A DNA stretch of 64,000 nucleotides from contig JADIZB010000022.1 of NCBI GenBank assembly GCA_016705005.1, forward strand, positions 17,142-81,141. Direction: 5' to 3'. The DNA is from Bacteroidales bacterium. Its GTDB lineage: Bacteria; Bacteroidota; Bacteroidia; Bacteroidales; Lentimicrobiaceae. Under the pieces are notes generated by a model. That model was not told the origin of the DNA. It did not search any database and saw nothing but the letters and a program-made list of their open reading frames with translations. Made by a program: the position numbers and the translations under genes. Shown here piece by piece: positions 46,901-58,900 of the stretch. Positions within the stretch are counted from its first letter, which is position 1, and every line of letters starts with the position of its first letter.

Positions 46901-49900
46901 CATTCCCGGTTGGAACAACCACTGTTACCTGGACAGCTACAGATGCCAGCAATAATGTAACGACCTGTTCAATACAGGTGATTGTTGAGGATGATCAGAT
47001 TCCGCTAATTACAAACTGTCCGGATGCCACTGTTGCCGAGATTGCTGAATCGGGCGAGTGTTATTACCTCGTTCCGGGATCGGAATACGATCCTTACGGA
47101 TTCTCTGATAATGATGATCTTGACAGGCTTACCTATTCTATCAATGGTGGAGCAGAAGTTGGAACTGACCTGAATACCACACTGGTTGGTCTGCAGATTC
47201 CTGTTGGAACAACCACGATAATCTGGAGGCTATATGATGTAAATGGCAATGTCAGCAATACCTGTCAGACGATATTCACAATTACTGATCCTGAGCCACC
47301 CACAGTGGTTACTGTAGGAACACAAACCAGGAGTACCGATACAGGTGTGAGCACTTACACAGCAAAGACACCGGCAGATGATGACTGGAATCCTTCAGTC
47401 AGTGATAATTGTGAAGTAGATATAATTACCTATACCATTGACGGTGGAACTCCGGTTGGCACCAATGAACTTACATCCATTATCGGTGAAGTGTTTGCTA
47501 TTGGAACACATACCGTTTTGTGGACCGCAACCGACATACATGCCAATATCAGCACCGGCAGTTACCAGGTAATTGTTGAAGATGAAGATGACCCGACAGC
47601 TGTTTGCAATCCTTATACAGTTTATCTGGACGAAAACGGTATTTACATGCTTGACAGCGATGATATCAATGCCATAGGGGCAGGCTCGACCGATCCTGGC
47701 GGTATTGCTGAAATGACTGTTACACCGGATGTATTTGATTGTGCCGATACCGGTGACAACACCGTATTACTTACAGTAACCGATAACAGCGGAAATACAG
47801 CGACCTGTAATGCAACAATTACAGTTATCGATAATACCCCACCGGATGCCGTTTGTACTGACATATCTGTTTCGCTGGATGTTCTCGGATTGGCTACCAT
47901 TCTTCCGGTTGACCTTAACGGAGGTTCAAGCGATGAATGCGGCATTCAGGGATACTCAGCCAGCCAGACGCTTTTTGACTGTACCGATGTAGGAACTAAT
48001 TCAGTAATTCTTACGGTTACCGATAATAGTGGGAATACATCTACCTGCACCGCCACAGTTACTGTTTATGATAATTACAGCCCGAGTGCCGTTTGCAACC
48101 CGATCACCGTTTCGCTGGATGCAACCGGTAACCTGACCCTTTCTGCAACTGACATTGATAATCTTTCTCTCGGTTCTACCGATAATTGTAGCGGGTCGCT
48201 GACCAAAACCGTTACACCAGATGATTTTGACTGCAGTGACATAGGTGCCAACAATGTTATCCTGAGGGTTACAGATCCGGCAGGAAATTTTGATGAGTGC
48301 ACCACCACTGTTACGGTTCAGGATGTTGCGCCACCAACGGCCATCTGCCGTAATATTACCGTTCAGCTGGATGCCGGCGGAAACGTTTCAATTGTTCCTG
48401 CTGACATCAATAACGGATCAAGCGATAATTGTGATGCTTCGCTCACTTACAGTATTGATCAGTCGGCCTTTACCTGTGCCGATCTTGGCCCCAATACCGT
48501 AACCCTTACCGTAACTGATGATTACAGTAATTCTTCAACCTGTACTTCAACCGTTACAGTTGAGGATAATATTGACCCTGTTGTTACCTGTTCGGTTTCT
48601 GACCAGACGGTGAATACAGATAATGATGAATGTACATATACACATTCAGGAACAGGCTGGAATGCCGGTGCAACCGATGGATGTGCAACCATAGCCTCAC
48701 TTACTTATACACTCTCGGGTGTAACAACAGGGACCGGTACATCTCTTGATGGTGTTGTCTTTAACCGGGGAATCACCACTGTAACCTGGACAGCCACAGA
48801 TGGATCAGGCAATGTTTCCAATTGTTCATATACAGTAACCGTGAACGACACACAGGCTCCGGATGCCGTTTGCCAGGATATAACAATACAACTGAATGCT
48901 TCAGGAGCCGCCTCTATTGTGGCAGCTGATATCAATAACGGGTCTACTGACAATTGCGGTATTCAGGGGATTGCAGTCAACACTTCTGCCTTTGACTGTA
49001 CTGATCTTGGTCCAAACCCCGTTACGCTTACTGTAACCGATATAGCCGGGAATACCGCCACATGTAATGCCAATGTTACCGTTGAAGACAACATCGATCC
49101 GGTAGCTGTTTGCAAAAATATTACCGTTCAGTTGAATGCTGCGGGAACAGTTACCATTACCGGAGCTGATGTTGACAACGGATCAACCGATAACTGCAGT
49201 ATTGATAACCGATCGGTTACACCGGACACGTTCACCTGTGTAAATATCGGGACACCTGTAACTGTTACCCTTACAGTAACAGATCCGGCAGGCAATACCG
49301 ATCAATGCACTGCTACAGTCACTGTTGAAGATAATGTTGATCCCAATGCTGTATGCCGCAACATCACAGTTCAGCTTGATGGTTCAGGCAATGCCTCTAT
49401 CGTTGCCGGAGATATCAACAATGGATCTTCTGATGCCTGCGGAATTGCCAGCCTGGCCGCCAGCCAGACAGCATTCGATTGCAGCGATCTCGGACCAAAT
49501 ACCGTTACCCTGACTGTTACCGACAACAACAGCAATCAATCGACCTGTAATGCCACAGTTACGGTTCAGGATCAGATTGATCCGGCCTTTACCTTCTGCC
49601 CGGCCAATCAAACCGTAACCACCGATCCGGATGTCTGTACCCACCTTCACAGCGGAACAGCATGGGATGCACTTGCTTCTGACAACTGCTCAGTAAGCAC
49701 CCTTACCTATAATCTTACCGGAGTTACATCCGGAACCGGCACTTCACTGGCTGGAGTATCGTTCAACAATGGTTTGACCACTGTTACCTGGACAGCCACA
49801 GATGCATCAGGTAACAACGAAACCTGTGTATTTACCGTTACAGTTAACGATGAACAGGATCCCGATGCTGCCTGTCAGGCTTATACTGCCCAGTTACAGC

Positions 49901-52900
49901 GCAACGGACAGGCTGTAGTATCACCAGCTGACATTGACGACAACTCTGATGATAACTGCGGAATTGTTCTTTATGAAATTTCAAAAACAGGCGGAGCCGG
50001 AACATGGGCTTCGACCATTACCTATAGCTGCTCAGATATCGGTACACCTACTGCATACCTAAGGGTTACCGATGCCGCAGGCAACACGTCTTCATGCTCA
50101 TCTACAGTGACAGTTGCCGATACCCAGGCGCCAACGCTTGATGATCTTTCCGACAGGAATGAAGTAACAGATAATAACGTATGTACTTACACTCACAATG
50201 ATGATCTCTGGAATCCGACCGACAACTGTGATTTGAACCCTACGATTACTTACTCCCTCAGTGGTGCCACAACAGTTGTTACCCTGCCAAACACCACGCT
50301 GAACGGCCAGGTTTTCAACCAGGGAACAACAACGGTGACCTGGACAGTTTCTGATCACGCCACACCTCCCAACACAGGAAGTGTTGAATTTGATGTTGTA
50401 GTAACCGATACTCAGGATCCGGTTGTAACATGTCCGTCGAACATCACACAGAATGTTGCCAATCCGGGTGATCTGAGTGCTACTGTAGCCGGTATTCCCA
50501 ATGCCATCTATAGTGATAACTGTTCAGTTACCATGCTTACCTATGCACTGAGCGGGGCAACTTCTTCAGCACATCAGGGAGCCGGTATCAACCAGTTAAA
50601 CAGCGGTACCTTTAACCTTGGTACAACCACGGTTACCTATATTGCTTATGATGCTGAAGGAAATTCACACAGCTGTAATTTCACCATCACCATCAATGCT
50701 CTGCCTTCAAATGCAGTTATAGTAAATCCTACAGCCATTACCACCTACGAAAATATTATTCCTGTTGCAACGTTTACAGTTGTATTGCCTACGGCGCCAA
50801 CCGGAACCGTTGTATTTGACGTAGTCAGCAATGATCTTACCGAGGGAACCGTTTCAACGGGCAGCCTGACATTCAATGCAGGGAACTGGAGCACACCTCA
50901 GACGGTAACCGTAACCGGTGTAAATGATGATGTGGATGATGATGATGTTCCTTATGTTATTCTTCTTACCACCAACACAGTTCTGACCGATCCGTTATCC
51001 GGATATTACAATGTTGATCCCACTAACGTAGATGCTGTTAACATCGATAATGATGTTGCCGGCGTTACCGTATCGGCCATTAGTGGACCTACCACCGAAG
51101 CAGGAGGTACGGCAACCTTTACTATGGTATTAAACACAGAGCCTACGGATGATGTAATATTCACACTTTCGAGCAGTGACCTCACGGAGGGGAATGTAAC
51201 GAATCCGGTAACCTTTACCGTTACCTTCACACCAGCCAACTGGGATACTCCACAGACGATTACTGTTACAGGAATTGACGACCCGATTGATGATGGCAAC
51301 GTTAGTTATACGATTATTACAAGTGATGCCACTTCGGATGATCCGAAATACTCATCCATGGTTGCTGCCGATGTGCCTGTGATCAACAACGATAACGATG
51401 CGGTTGGTTTTATTGTTACCCCGCTTACCCTGAACACCACCGAAGCCGGAGGTACAGCCACATTTACCGTTGTTCTCACCAGCAAACCAGCTACTGACAC
51501 AGAAGATTATATTGTCGTAGTTGATGTTGAAAGCAGCGATCTGACAGAGGGTACAGTTTCACCAATCCATCTTACTTTTACTGCGGCAAACTGGAATACA
51601 CCCCAGACTGTTACAGTTACAGGGGCAGAAGATATTGTTGTAGACGGGAATATAGCCTACACAATTGTCAACAGCGTTGATCAGACCCTGACAACCGACC
51701 CGTTGTATGATCCGCTTGATCCGTCTGATGTCAATGTTACCAATGCCGATAATGATGCTGCCACCCTTTCGGTGAACAGCATAGCCCAGCTCGAAACCAA
51801 TGCAGGCACTACCAGTTTTGTATTTACAGTAACACATTCAGGTCAGGAAGTGATCGGATCCTATTCCGTAACTTACTACACCCAGAATGGTACAGCGAGG
51901 TCACCAAGTGATTTCGCGGGCACCGGAGGATCGGTTACATTTAACGGTTCAATAGGTGAAACACAGTCGATAACCATTACAGTAAACGGAGATCAGATGG
52001 TTGAGCGGAATGAGACGTTCAGTCTTGTCCTCAATACAGTAACTGCTCCGGGTAGAAATGTAACCATACTTCCTGCCGGAAAAACAGGTACAGGAACCAT
52101 AACCAATGATGACAATGCGACCCTGGCCATTGATGATGTTTCGATTACAGAAGGCAATGCAGGTTCCCAGACACTTACCTTTACGGTAACCCTGAGTATG
52201 GCCGTTGAAGACGGACTTAGTTTGCAGTACGCTTCAGCAGATGGTACTGCTACCACCGCCGACTCTGATTATGCCACTTCAACCGGCACCCTTACTTTTA
52301 CCGGCAATGCAAATGAAACAAGAACAATGGGTGTAACAGTATATGGTGATCTGAAAGTTGAATTGGATGAAAACTTCCTGGTTAATCTGAGCAATATTGT
52401 ACCGGTTAGTGCACCAGCAGGAACCATTACTTTTGCTGATGATTCGGGTACAGGAACCATCACCAATGATGATGCCGCCACACTGGTTGTTTCTGGATTT
52501 TCGGTGAATGAAAACGCAGGAACTGCTAATTATACAGTAACACTCAACAGATCTGTTCAGACAGCTTTTACCGTTGATTTCGCCACTTCGGACAATACAG
52601 CACTGGCAGGATCGGATTATACAGCCGTTCCGACAACCACGTTGAATTTCGGAGCCGGTAACCCACTGGTTCAAACGGTAACTGTTAACATAACCAACGA
52701 TACGTATGTTGAACCAACGGAAACCCTGACCGGAACCATCAGTAACCTCAATGCCGGCGGACAGAATGTTACCATTGCCACAGCAACGGCCACAGGAACG
52801 ATTCTTGACAATGAATCGGCCAGTGTTGCCATCGATGACGTAACAGTAAATGAGGCTGCTGGTACAGCAACCTTTACCGTTATCTTAACAGGCAATATTC

Positions 52901-55900
52901 AGGATAACCTGACGGTTAATTATGCCACAGCCAACAATACAGCTCTTTCGGCCAGTGACTACAGCGTAACAAGCGGAACATTAACCTTCCTTGCCGGTTC
53001 GGTGAACGGTTCAACACTTACCATTGTAGTTCCTATAACCAATGACAATATAGCCGAACCTACGGAAACATACAGGGTAAATCTCAGTGGAATTGTCAGT
53101 ACCGGTAGTGCTTCCATCAGCGACGCACAAGGTATTGGAACCATAAACGATAATGACCCTGCAACGCTTGTGCTGAGCGGATTTACCGTTACAGAAACCA
53201 ATGGCACGCAGACAGCAAATTTTGCAGCGACAATGAGTATAGCCGCACAGGAGAATGTTGTTCTGACATTTTCCACTGCCAATGGATCAGCCGGTGCTTC
53301 TGATTTCACTGCCCAGACGAATACTATAGTAACCATTCCAGGTGGAACCACAAGTTTGAATATCCCGGTCAGTGTGCTTGGAGATCTTATTGCTGAGCCG
53401 ACTGAAACCTTTACCGGAACCATTGCCATCAGTAATGTGAACGGACAGCAGGTAACCATTGACACACCATCGGCTACTTCAACAATTGAGGACGATGATA
53501 TCATTACCATCAACCTTGCAGGATTTACAGTAACTGAAACCAATGGTACGCAGGTTCAGAATTTCAGGGCCAGCATGAATACTACAGCCCAGCTCGACAT
53601 TGTTCTTGAGTTCTCAACATCCGATGGAACCGCCCTCGATGGTAACGATTATACTGCCCGTACAGCCATAAGTGTGACCATTCTGGCAGGTACCCTGTTT
53701 ACCGATATTCCGGTTGATATTCTGGGTGATCTGATTACCGAACCACAGGAAACCTTTACCGGCACCATTTCACTGACCAATAACAACGGCCAGCAGGCAA
53801 GTGTCGGAACAGCCACAGCCAATGGCATCATAAACGATAACGATCCGGCTACTCTTGCCATTACAGGATTTACTGCTGATGAAGATGCCGGTACCGCCGA
53901 CTTCACCATTACATTGAGCCGGAATGTCCAGAATGCCTTTACGGTTGATTTTGCGACGTCTGATATTACCGCGCTTGCCGGTGCTTTATTGGATTATACA
54001 GCCGTTCCGACAACAACACTCACTTTTGGTGCGGCAAATGACTTAACCCAAACGGTTACCGTTGCAATTAATGATGACAGTTGGGTAGAACCCACTGAAA
54101 CCCTGAGGGGAACATTAAGTAACCTGGCAGCAAACAGTCAGGCCGTTACCATTCCTACTCCTTCAGCCATTGCTACGATAAACGATAATGATGCTGCAAG
54201 CATAGCCATTGATGACGTTATGGTTGCGGAAAACATCGCAAGCGGGATTGCCGAATTCACGGTTACCCTTACGGGTGATGTGCAGGATGATTTAACAGTA
54301 GATTTCACAACTGCGAATATTACTGCCCTTGCAGGCAGCGATTATACCCTTTCGACCGGGGTTGTGACCTTTTCCGGCGGTTCTCTATCAGGATCGACAC
54401 AAACGATCACTATCCCTATTCTTAACAATGTGATTGCTGAGCCTACCGAGACCTATCATGTAAATCTCAGCAACATAGTTTGTACGGGAAGCGCTTCATT
54501 TGGTGATAATCAGGGCCTCGGTACGATTACCGACGATGATCCGGTCACACAGATTGATCTGGCAGGATTCACGGTTACCGAAACCAATGGTACAGTTTCC
54601 CACAACTTTGTGGCCAGTATGGATATCATAGCACAGGAGCCGGTGGTCATTTCGTTTACCACGACCAATGGTACTGCAGGAGCAACTGATTTTACAGCAC
54701 AATCGGCAGTGCAATACACCATTTTACCAGGTACGCTGAGCGTGAACATTCCTATCAATGTTCTTGGTGATCTGATTACTGAACCACAGGAATCATTCAC
54801 CGGCAACATTACCCTTGTAAATGCAAACGGACAACAGGTTGCCATAGGTATTGACGAAGCAACCGGAATTATCAACGATAATGATGATGCGGCTTTTGCA
54901 ATAACCGGATTTACAGTTTCGGAAGCTGCCGGAACAGCCACTTATACGGTTACCCTTGATAATACTGTTCAGAATACTATAACCATTGATTTTGCCACTT
55001 CGAACAACACAGCAAATGCCGGCTCGGATTACACAGCCGTCGGTATAACCACACTGACCTTCGGAGCAGCAAATCCTCTTTCACAAACCGTTACTGTTCC
55101 GATTCTTGAAGACTTACTTGTTGAGCCGTCAGAAACACTGACCGGTACCATAAGCAACCTGATCACCAACAGCCAGGATGTCACCATAGCAACGGCTACA
55201 GCTACCGGCACCATCACCGATAATGATGCAGCTACTCTTGCCGTGAATAATGTAACCCTTCAGGAGCCCGACAATGGGTCAACAGTAGAATACATTTTCA
55301 TCATTACCCAGAGTGGAAGAAATACTGATGGTCCATACACGGTAGCATATACTACCACGATTGGAAGTGCATCCTCCGGAAGTGATTTTGTAGCACAGAC
55401 AGGAACTGTTTCATTTGCCGGAACTTCCGGTGAAAGCCATTCGGTCACTATCATCGTGAATGGTGATATCGTTGTGGAACCCAATGAACTATTCACCTTC
55501 GATCTGAGTGAAGATGATTTCGGAGGAAGAAATATCACGTTTACCGACAACAGCGGTCTCGGTACCATTACCGATAACGATATTACAACAGTTAACCTTG
55601 TAGCAAGTGATCCTGCAGCAGCAGAACCATCAAACGATGGGGAATTCACTGTAAGTATGGGACTTACTTCTTCAACAAATACTGTTGTCAGTTATACCAT
55701 TTCAGGCGATGCTATTGCCGGAGATGATTACACCTCACTTTCAGGTACTGTTACCATTCCGGCAGGAAGCCTCAGTGCAACAATTGATCTGGAAGTAATA
55801 GATGATCTTATTCTTGAAGACGATGAAACCGTCACCATCACCCTTTCGGGTGTTTCGGGTGATACCGATATTTCTCTTGGTGCGCCTTATATTGCCAGTG

Positions 55901-58900
55901 TGATCATCAGCGATGATGATGTGGCTACTGTCAGCATCACAGCCAACGATCCGGCTGCAGCCGAACCGTCAAACAACGGTCAGTTTACCGTGACCATGTC
56001 GAATGCTTCGGATGTTGCCACCGTAATCAGTTACACCATTTCAGGAACGGCTACCGCCGGTTCAGATTATACCGCCCTCACGGGAACCATTACCATCCCT
56101 GCAGGCAGTACATCCGGAACCATTGATGTTACCGTTATTGACAATCTTATTATGGAATCAAATGAAACAGTGATAGTTACACTTGCTTCCATAACTTCAG
56201 GAGATGCCGATGTTTCGATCGGTACCCCATCTTCAGCTACAGTTACCATTGCTGATAACGATGTAGCCACAGTAAGTATCGCAGCCAGTGATCCGAATGC
56301 TTCGGAGCCATCCAACAACGGACAATATACTGTTACCTTGACCCGAGCTTCAGATACGGATACACAGATCAGTTACAATGTAACAGGAACTGCAACTTCC
56401 GGTGATGATTTTAACGCCCTTTCGGGATCGGTAACCATTCCGGCCGGAAGCCTAAGTGCTACTATTGACGTAGTTGTCAATGATGATCTTATTTTAGAAG
56501 CCAGCGAAACCGTAATAGCTACACTTTCGGCAATTACCTCCGGCAACTCCAACATTACAATTGGTTTGCCTGATGCTGCCACCGTTACCATCACCGACAA
56601 TGATGCAGCCAACCTGAGTATTGCCGATGTTACAGTGGATGAATCAGACGGCACTGCAACCTTTACAGTACTTCTTACCGGCAATGTGCAGGGTGGATTT
56701 ACGATCAATCATGCAACGGCAAACAACACAGCAGTTCAACCAGGCGATTATACCAGCACCTCCGGAACCCTTACGTTTGCCGGAACCACCGGAGAAACAG
56801 AAACAATCACGGTTCCGATTACCGGCAACAGTATTGTTGAAATTTCTGAAACATACTTTGTGAATTTATCCGGCATCTCAAATGCCCTCGTAACATATGA
56901 CAGTCAGGCAACCGGTACCATTACCGATGACGATGTTGCCACAGTTAGTATTGCAAGCGTTACTGAGGATGAAGGAGATAGCGGAACAACCACCTATACA
57001 TTTACAGTAACCATGAGTGCAGCTTCGGACGCAGTTGTGACTGTGGACTACGCTTCAGTAAATGGCACAGCAACAACTGCTGATCTTGATTACAGTGCAA
57101 CCAGTGGTACACTGACTTTTGCTGCCGGAAATACCAGTCAGACCTTTACGGTTTCTGTTAATGGTGACACCCGGATAGAGGATGATGAAACCTTTACTGT
57201 TGCCCTGAGTAATCTTGTTACCACCAGCCGGCCAATCACCCTTGGGACATCCTCGGGAACCGGCACCATTACCAACGACGATGCCGCAACCATCAGCATC
57301 AATGATGTGACTCTTGCCGAAGGCAATACGGGGACCACCAGCTTTACATTTACCGTGAGTCTGTCAGACGCTTCCGCATCAACCATAACAGTTGACTATG
57401 CTACCTCCAATGGAACAGCTACAGTTGCAGACGGAGATTATATTGCAACTGCAGGAACCGTGGTATTCAGCCCGGGTCAGGTCAGTAAAAGCATTATTGT
57501 ACCGGTGAACGGTGATGTTAAAGTCGAAACGGATGAAACCTTTACCGTTTCTTTAAGCAACCTGTTTACAAGTGGTCTTGATGTTACTGTAGCCGATGGA
57601 TCAGGAACCGGAACCATCACCAACGACGATGCAGCTACAATAACCATAAACGATGTAACACTGGCCGAAGGAAACAGCGGAACAACCAGTTTCAGTTTCA
57701 CCGTAGTCATGAGCCATGCATCCGATGCAGCCGTAACGGTTGATTATGCATCAGCCAACGGCACAGCTACACTTGCCGACAGTGATTACAGCACAACATC
57801 AGGTACACTGACCTTTGCAGCCGGAGAAACCAGTAAAACCATTACGGTCCTGGTTAACGGAGATGTAAAAGTTGAAGATCATGAAACCTTTACAGTTGGA
57901 TTGAGTGATCTTGATGACAATGGAAGGGATGTTTCAATCAGCGATGCAACTGGTCTTGGTACCATCACCAATGACGATTCTGCCATACTCGCCATCAGCG
58001 ATATTTCACAGGCTGAGGGAGACTCGGGAACAACCGGATTTACCTTCACCCTTACCCTGAGTGCTGCTTCTGATGATGTTGTTACGATTGACTATGCTAC
58101 AGCCGACGGAACAGCAACGGAAGCAGATGCAGATTACACTGGCGTTTCAGGCACAATTACCTTTGCAGCCGGAGAAACCAGCAAAACCGTTACAGTTCTT
58201 GTCAATGGTGATGCCAAAACAGAAACCAATGAAACCTTTACGATTGGTCTGACTGATCTGGTAGCAAACGGAAACACAATTACCCTTGGAACAGCATCAG
58301 CAACGGCAACCATCACCAATGATGACAATACACCTTCTATAGTTGACATCGTTAAATCAGGTCCTGAAGACAACGATATTCTCTTTGCAGATACTGACTT
58401 TACAGCAGCATTCACAGACGCTGACGCCGATGCCCTGAACAGCATAGAGGTAGTCAACCTGCCTGCAAACGGAACGCTCTATCTGAGTGGTATTCCAGTA
58501 ACTTCGGGACAGTTTATTGTATTGGCTCAGCTTGATAACCTGACATTCACCCCTAGTGGCAACTGGTATGGAACGACAACATTCGACTATAATGCAACGG
58601 ACGGAGCCAACTGGGCTGCAGCTGATGCTCAGGTTATTATTACCATTACTTCTGAAAATGATGCACCGGTTGCGGTTGATGATATTGTATCAACACCTGA
58701 AGACACACCGCTTAGTGGTTCAGTTACACTCAACGATACCGATACTGAAGGCAACGGTCTCACTGTAACGCAGTTTGTTGTTGACGGGATCACTTATCTT
58801 GCCGGTGTTACAGTGAACATAACAAACACAGGAACATTGGTGATCAACTCAAACGGATCCTTCCAGTTTGTTCCGGTATCAAATTATAACGGAACAGTTC

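Noticed and set aside
52959..53543. Long minus-strand open frames across the adhesin (for example 194 codons here)
   Set aside because: They mirror the Thr/Gly/Asp-rich repeats on the plus strand, recur with each repeat, and have valine/serine-rich nonsense text.
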